Shown one piece after another: positions 9,240-16,740 of a stretch of DNA of 64,000 nucleotides. Source of the stretch: Niallia taxi. GTDB lineage: Bacteria; Bacillota; Bacilli; Bacillales; Cytobacillaceae. The notes beneath the pieces were generated by a model. It did not search any database. It had not been told where the DNA came from and worked only from the letters and a program-made list of their open reading frames with translations. A program made the translations under genes and the position numbers. Positions within the stretch are counted from its first letter, which is position 1. Every line of letters begins with the position of its first letter. The stretch lies in the NCBI RefSeq assembly GCF_004005475.1, contig NZ_RZTZ01000001.1, forward strand, positions 806,001 to 870,000, read 5' to 3'.

Positions 9240-9833
9240 TCATTTAATGTCTTCAATCGTGTAAACAACGCAAGGTATATCCTTACACAGTTCTTTTAAT
9301 TGCTTCTTTCTTAACTCTGTTGTAGTCAACCATATAAGTTTAGGGAAATATCCAAAATGCTTTTCTAAGTGGCCTGCTTTATATAAAGCAGCATAATTTT
9401 TTATTTTCACTCTGTTCTCCTTCATCTTTTGAAGAGAGTCCACTTCTAAGAAATGATACTTCCCACCAACCTTAAACCAAGTATCTGTATAAATAGTGGT
9501 GATGCCATCGCTCACTTTAACTTCGTTAGCCCATTCCGTGGGAAACTTAGCAAAGATATAGAAATCATTTCGCATGATTGTGTGATTAACAAAAGGGTTT
9601 TTCCGTCTAACCTTATTAGAATTTATATAGGCTCTACCTTCTGCATTTAAGTAATAAATCGTGGAGTATTCTTCTCTGAAGCTTTCTAAGTATGGAGACA
9701 ACTCTTTTAGTATTCGGTTCGTATTCCTTACCTTTCCTAGTTTGTGGATGGTCTGTAGTTGATCCCGATTAAGAAAGTCCAGTTTTTTCAATGATAATAG
9801 GATTTGCTCTTGTCTCTTGTTCAATTGCTTCAA
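9240..9833 (-). CDS. Replication-relaxation family protein
   Basis: This 197-residue protein matches the replication-relaxation family (PF13814 type) of Firmicute plasmids, phages and integrative elements. An N-terminal winged helix comes first (KRQEQILLSLKKLDFLNRDQ, about 5-45). A nuclease-like core follows with strands containing DTWFKVGGKYHFLEVDSL (about 113-130) and LIWLTTTELRKKQL. The start is TTG at 9833 behind GAGGTG, overlapping the end of the FtsK-like gene by 65 bp, which implies translational coupling. The family is thought to act in DNA processing or replication initiation; its exact reaction is not settled. Confidence 0.75.
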   Translation of the reverse strand: MKQLNKRQEQILLSLKKLDFLNRDQLQTIHKLGKVRNTNRILKELSPYLESFREEYSTIYYLNAEGRAYINSNKVRRKNPFVNHTIMRNDFYIFAKFPTEWANEVKVSDGITTIYTDTWFKVGGKYHFLEVDSLQKMKENRVKIKNYAALYKAGHLEKHFGYFPKLIWLTTTELRKKQLKELCKDIPCVVYTIEDIK

Positions 9834-11100
9834 CTGGCTTCACCTCTCTTATGTGTGGTTCTATGGTGGATTCAATAACATCTGTTTCTGTTAATGGAGT
9901 TTGAACAATAATTTTGTTATCAGCAGTTTGATATATGGCACGACCTTTTATTTGTGGCAGCTGCTCCGCACCGGGACCATCCAGGACAACATTTGAAGCT
10001 GTGGAAGACTGGACTCGGAAACACAACTTGGCATCACTGTTTTGCTTACATTGCCGTGGAATGACATCCCCTGTTGGGTATTGGGTTGCAAGTATTAAAC
10101 GGAATCCTAAGCCTGCTCCTAACCTGGATATTTGGCTCATGTATTTTTGACATTCTTCTTTAATAGTCTTTTCACTTTTGTGAACGGGGACACCATTCTC
10201 TTTTATGTCTTTCTTATCAACTGCCTCTGCAGGGTTTAGCTCCCCGACTTCATCAATAATAATAAAATGCCTTTCTGGAATTCCAGCTTCCTGTACATTC
10301 TTCTTTCCAACTGCTCTTACACGTTGCTGCATTCTTCTCATTTCTTTATAAGCATTAGATAAGACTTTAAGTGCTTGCTCAGGTTCATAGGCAATGTTCA
10401 CTGTTTGCTCAATGTTTTCATAATCACATAGCTCGACTCCGCCTTTTAAATCCACAAGGTGAAGTTTCACTTGCTTTGGTCGCTGCTTAATTAAAGAAAC
10501 AATAATTCCATTTATTAAATTGGATTTCCCATACCTTGTTGCACCACCTAATACAAAGTGCGGAATTTTTTCAAAGTCATGTAGAACTCTTTCGTTTTTC
10601 TCTCTTGTTACACCGATTGGAACAGCCCACTTCTTACCTTCATACATGCTCACCAAAGTTGGCATGGGCTCTTCATAAACTCTAATCACTAACATGCCAT
10701 CATAAGACAATTCTATTTCCTTCTTTTCAGTTAACTTTTTTTGATACAAGTTTCTTATATTGGTAGTGATTTGTTTATCTAATTTAAGTTCTTTCAAGTC
10801 GCCTAATTGTATTTTCACCTTTCGTGTGTTTAAGCCTGCTTCAATTACCTGCTGTTTATTAAGGTAGTCTTCAAAGCTCCGTCCTAAAGGAATGCGATAT
10901 TTATACTCCGTTCCCCAAGAATAATTTCTTTTCTTCATCTGCTGAGCAGTTAATGTCTGAGTGCCGTCTTTTACATTTAATCCAGACAGTGCAAATATTT
11001 TATTTAATTTCTTTGAATCATTCCCTACTCCACTTTTTGAAAAGTGAGCCTGAAGCGCAAGGCTTCCCATTAATAAAGTTGTGATTGCTTCAAAAATCAT
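9769..11100 (-). CDS. FtsK/SpoIIIE-type DNA translocase
   Basis: This is a 443-residue ATPase of the FtsK-HerA superfamily. The Walker A motif GGATRYGKSNLINGI lies near residue 190 and the Walker B motif RHFIIIDEVGELNP near 285. A later segment, RLILATQYPTGDVIPRQCKQN (about 345), is typical of the family. An N-terminal hydrophobic stretch (AITTLLMGSLALQAHF) may anchor it. The start at 11100 has AAGGAGG five bases upstream. Similar proteins serve as coupling ATPases in Bacillus ICEs and occur near the lysis cassettes of Bacillus phages. It heads a three- or four-gene operon with the replication-relaxation and pilin-like genes. Confidence 0.85.
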   Translation of the reverse strand: MIFEAITTLLMGSLALQAHFSKSGVGNDSKKLNKIFALSGLNVKDGTQTLTAQQMKKRNYSWGTEYKYRIPLGRSFEDYLNKQQVIEAGLNTRKVKIQLGDLKELKLDKQITTNIRNLYQKKLTEKKEIELSYDGMLVIRVYEEPMPTLVSMYEGKKWAVPIGVTREKNERVLHDFEKIPHFVLGGATRYGKSNLINGIIVSLIKQRPKQVKLHLVDLKGGVELCDYENIEQTVNIAYEPEQALKVLSNAYKEMRRMQQRVRAVGKKNVQEAGIPERHFIIIDEVGELNPAEAVDKKDIKENGVPVHKSEKTIKEECQKYMSQISRLGAGLGFRLILATQYPTGDVIPRQCKQNSDAKLCFRVQSSTASNVVLDGPGAEQLPQIKGRAIYQTADNKIIVQTPLTETDVIESTIEPHIREVKPVEAIEQETRANPIIIEKTGLS

Positions 11101-11129
11101 AATATCCTCCTTCCACACGCCACCTCTTT

Positions 11130-11149
11130 ATAGATTCTTAAGAATCTAT
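11130..11149. promoter_or_regulatory. 20-bp perfect palindrome upstream of the translocase operon
   Basis: Bases 11130-11149 form a perfect 20-bp palindrome (arms ATAGATTCTT/AAGAATCTAT). It lies 30 bp upstream of the translocase start, between it and the divergent XRE regulator at 11378. It could be the operator for that regulator or part of an origin-like site used by the replication-relaxation protein. Confidence 0.5.
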
Positions 11150-11377
11150 CCCATCGATCTAGCATTTTAAATATAGGGGTTTAACCGTTGATGTATAGGC
11201 ATCTGGCATATGCCCGGACCAGCTACTAGGGTGGCATTTCATCTGGTATAGTAAATGGTATGGAATTAGGTATAACTTTATGACAGTAATTATGAATTTT
11301 AAGTTCGCTTTTTTTGTCATTAAAGAACATAAAGGATAAAACAAGCATAGAATAGAATTACTATATCGGGTGATTAT

Positions 11378-11590
11378 ATGTTAATCTGTCATTTGGAAAG
11401 TAAAATTAAAGAAAGTGGTCTTAGGAAGAGTTTTATCGCTGATCACATAAATGTGACGGTAAGGCAGTTAAGAAAATATGAAACTATGGACAGTATAGCT
11501 CCAATAGATAAAGCCTTTATGTTGGCGGATATTTTAAACTGTAATTTTGAAGATATTTATGAATGGAAAAAGGTTAATAAGGAGGCATAA
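11378..11590 (+). CDS. XRE-family HTH regulator, 70 aa
   Basis: This is a minimal Cro/C1-type helix-turn-helix protein: KESGLRKSFIADHINVTVRQ, then LRKYETMDSIAPIDKAFMLA. It is divergent from the FtsK-like operon, with a 277-bp gap containing a perfect palindrome, and is followed after three bases by a small membrane protein. The arrangement suggests local control of the translocase operon. Its ribosome site is weak; the ATG at 11378 is the first reasonable start. Confidence 0.75.
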   Translation: MLICHLESKIKESGLRKSFIADHINVTVRQLRKYETMDSIAPIDKAFMLADILNCNFEDIYEWKKVNKEA

Positions 11591-11593
11591 TAA

Positions 11594-11953
11594 TTGAATA
11601 GAGCTACAGAATACACATTATCGATGGTTGCAGCTATACTTTTAACTATTGCGTGGGTTATAGGAGCTATCATTGCTTTTGTTTTAGGTTTTGAACCAGT
11701 AACAGATAATACCTCCATGTTCTTTTTTTATTATTTATTTACATACTCACTACTTTCTTTACCACTGGTTATCTTAATATGGGTATCAACATTTAAAATT
11801 AAAAAGAACAGCCAAAAGTGGGGAATATTCACGCTTGTAATGGGAGTACTTTATACGTTTTCTGTATACGTTGTTCCAGGTGTACTTTTATTAATCTCAG
11901 GTATATTGATGGTAACGAAAAATAATCGTGATAAAACAACATTCCAATCATAA
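11594..11953 (+). CDS. DUF4064-like four-helix membrane protein
   Basis: This 119-residue protein has four predicted membrane helices (about 8-30, 45-68, 80-102 with a short gap, 88-112) and a polar tail, resembling DUF4064 proteins. It starts with TTG at 11594 behind AAGGAGG, directly after the HTH gene. A hairpin terminator follows. HTH plus DUF4064 pairs are common cargo in Bacillus mobile elements; the function is unknown. Confidence 0.65.
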   Translation: MNRATEYTLSMVAAILLTIAWVIGAIIAFVLGFEPVTDNTSMFFFYYLFTYSLLSLPLVILIWVSTFKIKKNSQKWGIFTLVMGVLYTFSVYVVPGVLLLISGILMVTKNNRDKTTFQS

Positions 11954-11955
11954 CA

Positions 11956-11990
11956 AAAAGCCCTTCTCAAACGAGTTGGGCTTTTAAACT
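11956..11990. terminator. Bidirectional terminator
   Basis: The hairpin AAAAGCCC/GGGCTTTT has A-runs and T-runs on both sides. It separates the plus-strand DUF4064 gene from the convergent minus-strand YolD-like gene. Confidence 0.85.
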
Positions 11991-12247
11991 TTCTGAACAT
12001 ATAAAATATCCATAAATTTAACTTTAATTGTTTCAGTAAAATTTTCTATATGTATTAATTTCGTATTACCATCCATCTTAACTACTTTACCTCTTACTGG
12101 ATCTTCTCTCTTCCACACAGTTAGTCTTAGTTCATTCTTTTCCTCAAATGCTTCCGTTAAGGTATTGGCGATTTCCTCTAATTCAAATTCATCTCTTGTT
12201 GGTCTTGCGGGTTTTTTAACCTTCTTAGGTTTTGTTAATGTCATCAT
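11984..12247 (-). CDS. YolD-like protein
   Basis: This 87-residue protein shows the YolD-like core: TRDEFELEEIANTLTEAFEE, RLTVWKREDPVRGKVVKMD and IKVKFMDILYVQKV. Such proteins accompany the Y-family polymerase UvrX/YqjW in SP-beta and skin-type elements and are SOS-induced. No polymerase is present here. It is translationally coupled to the upstream WYL-like gene (TAATG overlap at 12247) and is controlled by the SOS box at 12499. Confidence 0.7.
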   Translation of the reverse strand: MMTLTKPKKVKKPARPTRDEFELEEIANTLTEAFEEKNELRLTVWKREDPVRGKVVKMDGNTKLIHIENFTETIKVKFMDILYVQKV

Positions 12248-12465
12248 TATGCACTTCTCCTTACTTTACGTGCTGGTCCAATTGATAAAACGCTGGTTAA
12301 CTTAAAAGTGCGCTGCTGTTTACGAGTAAAGCAATATGCACTAAAGGACTCTTCATTCACTTTAATAACCTGAATCCTACGTTGACTGAATTCCCCTTTA
12401 TTGTTTTGATAAATCATTTCTAAAACTTCATTACTTTCTACAGCTCTTTTAAGTAATCCATTCAT
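12247..12465 (-). CDS. Small WYL-domain-like protein
   Basis: This 72-residue protein resembles a free-standing WYL domain, an SH3-like beta barrel that binds nucleic acid or nucleotide ligands: VLEMIYQNNKGEFSQRRIQV, then FSAYCFTRKQQRTFKLTSVL. The start at 12465 has GGGAGG at correct spacing. It is the first gene of an SOS-controlled pair with the YolD-like protein downstream. The family match comes from the repeated strand pattern and the R-x-F-K ending. Confidence 0.6.
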   Translation of the reverse strand: MNGLLKRAVESNEVLEMIYQNNKGEFSQRRIQVIKVNEESFSAYCFTRKQQRTFKLTSVLSIGPARKVRRSA

Positions 12466-12490
12466 CAATAAGACCTCCCTTTTGAAATAC

Positions 12491-12519
12491 ATTATATACG
12501 AACAATTGTTCTAAATCAA
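12491..12519 (-). promoter_or_regulatory. SOS-controlled promoter for WYL/YolD genes
   Basis: On the minus strand, -35 TTGATT (12514-12519) and -10 TATAAT (12491-12496) are separated by 17 bp. The spacer contains a LexA-type box with core GAAC-AATT-GTTC (box 12499-12512). This fits the Bacillus consensus CGAAC-N4-GTTCG and should block polymerase until DNA damage. Confidence 0.85.
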
Positions 12520-12521
12520 TA

Positions 12522-12550
12522 TTGATTACGAACAATTGTTCTGGTATGTT
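12522..12550 (+). promoter_or_regulatory. SOS-controlled promoter for plus-strand YolD genes
   Basis: -35 TTGATT (12522-12527) and -10 TATGTT (12545-12550) have a 17-bp spacer that contains a second, identical LexA-type box (12529-12542). The two boxes are spaced 30 bp apart and each sits in the spacer of one of two divergent promoters. Confidence 0.82.
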
Positions 12551-12577
12551 TTAAATATATAAAAGGAGATGGATGTT

Positions 12578-12907
12578 GTGATTAGGGACCGCGGGAATAT
12601 TAAATGGACAGCAATAATGCTTCCAGAACATGTTGCAGCAGTAAAACAGGAAGTTCTAGATTTGGAGAAAGTAAAGCAGCCTATCTTAGATGAGGATAGG
12701 TTAACTGAAATTGAAATGCTAATACATGAAGCAATGGAGTATAACGCGCAGCTGGAGTTTAAACTATTCAAGAAAGGATACATCGAGTCCATTATCGGCC
12801 ATACGCACTTTATTGATTACATAAAGAAAGAATTCAGGATTAAAGATAAGGATGAACTAATTCATAAGATTCCATTTCAAAAAATTGTAGATGTGCAGAA
12901 GGTGTAA
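12578..12907 (+). CDS. YolD-like protein
   Basis: This 109-residue protein starts at GTG 12578 with MIRDRGNIKWTAIMLPEHV, the typical N-terminus of YolD-like proteins; AAAAGGAG lies nine bases ahead. An in-frame ATG at 12569 would touch the ribosome site and is rejected. The remaining YolD core is LTEIEMLIHEAMEYNAQLEF and ending VDVQKV. It is transcribed from the SOS promoter at 12522. In other elements this protein precedes a UvrX-type polymerase, but here an unrelated small gene follows. Confidence 0.75.
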   Translation: MIRDRGNIKWTAIMLPEHVAAVKQEVLDLEKVKQPILDEDRLTEIEMLIHEAMEYNAQLEFKLFKKGYIESIIGHTHFIDYIKKEFRIKDKDELIHKIPFQKIVDVQKV

Positions 12908-12911
12908 GGCT

Positions 12912-13268
12912 ATGAGTAAAATATTAGATGAGGACCTAAGGTTAGTTGAGCAATCCATATATTTACCCTTGGTACTTTCAGTATTGGAATACGACCGTAA
13001 GGTTACTGAAATAACGCCGTTTAAAATTAAGTTAGTATATGTGGATTTAATCGAGCACACAATGTTGAAGGTTCAAAAGGACTTGAAGAAAATCAATGAT
13101 GAAATGAGAAAACTAAAGATGAAGGTTATTCGAGGAGAGAATGATGGGACTTTCACTGTATATGATATTTACTACAAGGGATATCATGAGGCACATCGTT
13201 TTTTTAATGCACATCTAAAGAATAACACACAGAAATTATTATCTTATTACTTACGTAAGGATTTTTGA
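12912..13268 (+). CDS. Small conserved protein, possibly YhjD-like
   Basis: This 118-residue helical protein follows the YolD-like gene by four bases and shares its SOS promoter. The start at 12912 (MSKILDEDLRLVEQSIYLPL) gives a sensible spacing. It has a charged helical middle (KVQKDLKKINDEMRKLKMKV). It resembles, from memory, small Bacillus proteins of the YhjD type; this was not verified. The role is unknown, but SOS control suggests expression after DNA damage. Confidence 0.6.
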   Translation: MSKILDEDLRLVEQSIYLPLVLSVLEYDRKVTEITPFKIKLVYVDLIEHTMLKVQKDLKKINDEMRKLKMKVIRGENDGTFTVYDIYYKGYHEAHRFFNAHLKNNTQKLLSYYLRKDF

Positions 13269-13389
13269 ATATTCTCTTCACTTTAAAAAATATATTTCTC
13301 AGCCATTAAATATAAGGTATATCCGCCGATATCAATGGAAGATAATACATAAATATATTATTTTTTATACTCAAAAGGGGATGGATGAA

Positions 13390-13863
13390 TTGGCATTACC
13401 AAGCAACTTATCGGAATTAGACAGAATAAAAGCAGAATGTAAATCAATGGTTACAAAAAGAGCATCTGCTTCAGGTCTAGCAGCAGCTGTTCCAGTACCT
13501 GGAGTAGATATAACTGCGGATATTGGAATTATGCTTGAATTACTTCCAGCTATAAATAGAAAATTCGGCTTATCGCATGACCAAATTGATCAATTAGATG
13601 CTGAAACTAAAAAAGTATTATTAGTTTTAATTACATCAGCGGGTAGTGAATTAGTTGGAAGAGTGATAACAAAACAAGTAATCGGTAAATTACTAAAAAA
13701 GATAGGAAGCAAAATTGCTGTCAAACAAGTAGCAAAATACGTCCCATTTATAGGTACTGCTGTTTCTGCAGGCATTAGCTTTGGGGCAATGAAATATTTA
13801 GGTAATTCACATATTGATGATTGTTATAATGTTGCCAAAAGATACATAGAAAAATCCCAATAA
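13390..13863 (+). CDS. EcsC/DUF697-like membrane-associated protein
   Basis: This 157-residue protein is rich in Gly, Ala, Val and Ile. Hydrophobic segments include ASGLAAAVPVPGVDITADIG (about 26-45), a middle amphipathic part and AKYVPFIGTAVSAGISFGAM (about 119-138), ending HIDDCYNVAKRYIEKSQ. The order of these pieces parallels host EcsC in this window (VPIIGAAVGAVANYNLL followed by AKNCYRIRHF) and DUF697 domains of GTPase-associated proteins. The start is probably TTG 13390, nine bases after AAAGGGG; an ATG at 13381 abuts the ribosome site. The function is unknown. Confidence 0.6.
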   Translation: MALPSNLSELDRIKAECKSMVTKRASASGLAAAVPVPGVDITADIGIMLELLPAINRKFGLSHDQIDQLDAETKKVLLVLITSAGSELVGRVITKQVIGKLLKKIGSKIAVKQVAKYVPFIGTAVSAGISFGAMKYLGNSHIDDCYNVAKRYIEKSQ

Positions 13864-13927
13864 TGCGTCATAAAACTAACCATCTGAAAAATGAAGGTTA
13901 ATTTCATTAATAAAAGGAGATTATGTT

Positions 13928-14416
13928 ATGTTTTTTTGTCCCCACTGTGGAACTAAATTAATCTCAAACCCAAAATTTTGTCAAGAGTGTGGGACTAACT
14001 TAAGGTTAATGCAACCTACAGATATAAATCAATTACATAAAAAAGAGTGGTTTGTTAATGCAATAGAGTCGTTAAGTTCTCCAACCAAAGCTTTCTTACT
14101 TGCAAAGTTGGTAATATTAAAGCTGGATGACGATAATTTAGCTATCAAAAATGAAATTGAAAATGAATTATTCTTACTAAGGTCATCAAATGGGGATGAG
14201 AGATTTAACGCTCATTTAGTGTTTATTTGTAAAATAAAAGGATGGACACTTCTCTCTAACGGAACGGTATCTGGATTTGAGCATATTAATAATAAAGTTA
14301 AAAATTTAAAGTCATCAAAAAATGAATTGATTGAAAAAGCAGAGTTTCTTGTTGATATTAGCACAACTAGAGGAATTATAAAAAAAGTACTTAAATCCTT
14401 GAAAGATCCTGAATAA
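13928..14416 (+). CDS. Zinc-ribbon protein with unknown C-terminal domain
   Basis: This 162-residue protein begins with a double CXXC zinc ribbon (MFFCPHCGTKLISNPKFCQE, four cysteines in two pairs by residue 21), followed by a helical domain with no signature I recognise (about 30-160). A strong AAAGGAG site precedes the ATG. It follows the EcsC-like gene by 64 bp and may be co-transcribed with it. Three hairpins, the last a strong terminator, close the unit. No function is assigned. Confidence 0.65.
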   Translation: MFFCPHCGTKLISNPKFCQECGTNLRLMQPTDINQLHKKEWFVNAIESLSSPTKAFLLAKLVILKLDDDNLAIKNEIENELFLLRSSNGDERFNAHLVFICKIKGWTLLSNGTVSGFEHINNKVKNLKSSKNELIEKAEFLVDISTTRGIIKKVLKSLKDPE

Positions 14417-14418
14417 AA

Positions 14419-14502
14419 AACCTTACTCTAAAGTAAGGTCAACCACCCATTGGTGGATCATACGATAAGTCCCGGGCAAATCCGCCCGGGTCTATTTTTT
14501 AT
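14419..14502. terminator. Cluster of three hairpins including a strong terminator
   Basis: Three hairpins follow each other: CCTTACT/AGTAAGG (14421-14438), CCACC/GGTGG (14443-14456) and CCCGGGC/GCCCGGG (14471-14490) with a T-run. They separate the convergent zinc-ribbon gene and the RexB-like gene. Confidence 0.85.
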
Positions 14503-14525
14503 TTAACGATATAAAATTATATCTG

Positions 14526-15056
14526 TTATTCCTTGGGTACTAATTGTGCAATCAAAACAAATATTTTTATTGTACTTCCAATTAAACCAACAGTTCCAAA
14601 GACGGAGTATGTAAAAATAAACACTTCAAAACTCAACAAATAAAGCTCCACACTTTTACTGACAAACAATGGTACAAAATTCAGTGATATTGCAATTATT
14701 GTTGATATTGCCCAAAGCAATGTTACTAACCAAAAAGGAAATAATAATTTCTGCAGTGTTTTTCCTCTTAGTAATAAGTTTAGAATATCACCTACAGCAA
14801 GTCCAACTATAATTGCTAAACCAGCGAGAATAATCCCCATTAATGTAGCTGAAATTGAAGCAATAGTATCACTTATATACGGAAAAATATCAGCATAGGA
14901 TTGTGCATCCATTTTTGAAAAGTAATAATACGAAATTACTGCTAAACATATTGATATATAAAAAATTGGGTACTTCCATGTAAGTGTACCTACTTTAGTT
15001 ACACGAAGCATTTTCCAAAATGAAATATCGTCCATTCGATCACCCCGCCTAATCAC
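14526..15056 (-). CDS. Four-helix membrane protein, candidate RexB-like partner
   Basis: This 176-residue protein has four strong membrane helices (about 26-46, 62-92, 100-124, 135-165) and little else. It lies 14 bp downstream of a 283-residue soluble protein and shares its transcript. A soluble protein of about 280 residues followed by a four-helix membrane protein, expressed from the lysogenic accessory region, is the layout of lambda rexA-rexB and of RexAB-like exclusion pairs. The GTG start at 15056 has AGGAGG six bases upstream; an ATG at 15035 behind GGCGGGG is the alternative. No sequence signature was recognised, so the role is inferred from layout. Confidence 0.6.
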   Translation of the reverse strand: MIRRGDRMDDISFWKMLRVTKVGTLTWKYPIFYISICLAVISYYYFSKMDAQSYADIFPYISDTIASISATLMGIILAGLAIIVGLAVGDILNLLLRGKTLQKLLFPFWLVTLLWAISTIIAISLNFVPLFVSKSVELYLLSFEVFIFTYSVFGTVGLIGSTIKIFVLIAQLVPKE

Positions 15057-15070
15057 ATTATTCCTCCTGA

Positions 15071-15922
15071 CTATAATAACTGCTTAATCATTTCAAGAGC
15101 AAAATCTTTTAATTTAGGTATTAATTCCTTGTCCTCACTTGTGTTCAATTTTCTCATATGGACGGAATCCTGTGAATAAAAACGTGTTCTAATTTTTTTA
15201 TTCCCCTTCTTTTTATCACTTCTAGGAGCAAAGTTATGTCCATATGCTTTTACCTCACCATATGCATTAGAAACCATTTCAATTCCTTCTTCGATAAACT
15301 CTCCATCTTTATTTAACCCTTTATCATTTTCAAAAGTAGTTTTCATTCTAGTTGCATTCTCGTCTTTAATTATATCTGTTAAACCCTTGAAAGTTTTCTT
15401 TTCAATCATATTTGGAGGGATGATATCAAACTCAATCTTAGTCAATACATCTATTGAACGTATTTCCCTTAAAATTTCATTTTTCATGGGTATAAGGTTG
15501 ACAATAATTTCACCGATTTTTATATTATTCCTATATATTAAATCTTGAAAAACAGGTATAAACTCTGAACGATTTATTTCTCCTTCTTCAAAGATCAATA
15601 CTTCATTTTTAATTTGATAAAGGAATCTTGCCTTATTCGCAACAGGTTTTGGTATTTTATAATTTACAATCTTGTCCCCATCTACAACATCAACATTTTC
15701 ATATCGAGATTTTGTCAAACGTCCATATATAAACTCGTACCCATCTGAACTAAATGTTACTACATCGGTAAATTTCCAAGTCCATGTGTTCTTTTGTAAT
15801 TCTTTATTTATATATATTGCATCTGGTATAGATTTAATTAGTTCTTCCTTATTATCACTAAAAATATTTTGATTAATATTTACTTTCGCCGCTATGAATT
15901 TAGCTCTTTTTTCTCTAGGCAT
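15071..15922 (-). CDS. Soluble protein of unknown family, candidate RexA-like partner
   Basis: This 283-residue protein has no membrane segments. It begins MPREKRAKFIAAKVNINQNI, has a strand-rich N-terminal half (about 45-165) and a helical, very basic C-terminal part (DKKKGNKKIRTRFYSQ, about 238-253). Its length and strand/helix order resemble lambda RexA (279 residues), including a FLYQIKNEVLIFEEGEINRS segment comparable in position to FLFVEGDTIGFART in RexA. This comparison is by eye and from memory. It is the first gene of a two-gene unit with a four-helix membrane protein. Other possible identities are a DUF4747-like or other defence protein. Confidence 0.6.
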   Translation of the reverse strand: MPREKRAKFIAAKVNINQNIFSDNKEELIKSIPDAIYINKELQKNTWTWKFTDVVTFSSDGYEFIYGRLTKSRYENVDVVDGDKIVNYKIPKPVANKARFLYQIKNEVLIFEEGEINRSEFIPVFQDLIYRNNIKIGEIIVNLIPMKNEILREIRSIDVLTKIEFDIIPPNMIEKKTFKGLTDIIKDENATRMKTTFENDKGLNKDGEFIEEGIEMVSNAYGEVKAYGHNFAPRSDKKKGNKKIRTRFYSQDSVHMRKLNTSEDKELIPKLKDFALEMIKQLL

Positions 15923-16740
15923 TTTTATTTCTCCTTAATATTTTACTATTATGTATAATATTACATTTTTTCAAGGAGACAATAAATAACTTTTTTAAAC
16001 AAATAAAAATAAGCCCCACTCCAAAGAGTAAGGCAAAAACAAAAAAACGAACATGAATGATGGATAATAATGCTATCCGTTATATAAATTACTCCGAACT
16101 GTAACTTTTTATGCAAAGAACTTCAAATAAAAAAACCCTACCCAAAGGAGTAAGGCAAGTACAATTTATTAATAGATGAATGGAGATTTTAAATATATTA
16201 TGTATATTTAAAATTTTTGGTACTTGGACTAGCGCCGTGCTTTATTCCCTTTAAGTTGAATAAATTATTAATGTGATGTGGAAGTCACAAACCCTCGGTC
16301 ATGATACGGAGCATCCGTACTATACAAACCTCCTTATTAGTAGGGTGTACCATAAAGGTGCATCCTTTTCGTTTCAACTAAAAAGAACTCCGCTGGCATC
16401 TGCAGAGTCCAAATTTGATTCCTCATTAATTAAGGCATAACTAATTCAGAATAAAATAGTCCTTTTATTATATGCAGATTTTTTTAATTTGGAACAAAAA
16501 TGACTCCACTATTGTGGAGCCACGAGGTGTTTCAAGAGTTATACCAATACCCAGTTGTATACTATTCAAATAAAAGAAATTGGTGAATATAATGAAATAG
16601 AAAAAGTCCTACTCCGAAAAGTAACGCAGTCAGCTTTTGTTTTGATTACCAGACATTCTTTTTTAGTAAAAATATTCTCTCAACATAAAATCCCACATAT
16701 TGGATATCATAAGTATTACTAAAAAAAAGAAGGTTCTAAT
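15923..16740. other. 818-bp region without an intact gene; decayed repeats
   Basis: No open frame with support is present. The region carries copies of a degenerate terminator-like motif with core CTACTCCGAAGAGTAAGGC (near 16013, 16134 and 16600; the intact form is at 17378) and other hairpins (16499-16522). Around 16300-16335 the minus strand has AAGGAGG, a TACGGA/TCCGTA hairpin and a five-codon open frame (MTEGL, stop). This looks like a broken small gene, perhaps a former holin-like toxin. The whole stretch reads as a graveyard between two accessory genes. Confidence 0.5.

Noticed and set aside
14526-15922. Considered the Kiwa (KwaA-KwaB) defence system because of the four-helix protein plus soluble partner.
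   Set aside because: The soluble protein does not show the DUF4868-type sequence expected for KwaB as far as I can recall, and its order and length fit RexAB better.
16000-16660. Repeated short motifs were considered as a CRISPR array.
   Set aside because: Copies are few, degenerate, unevenly spaced and resemble terminator halves; there are no cas genes in the window.
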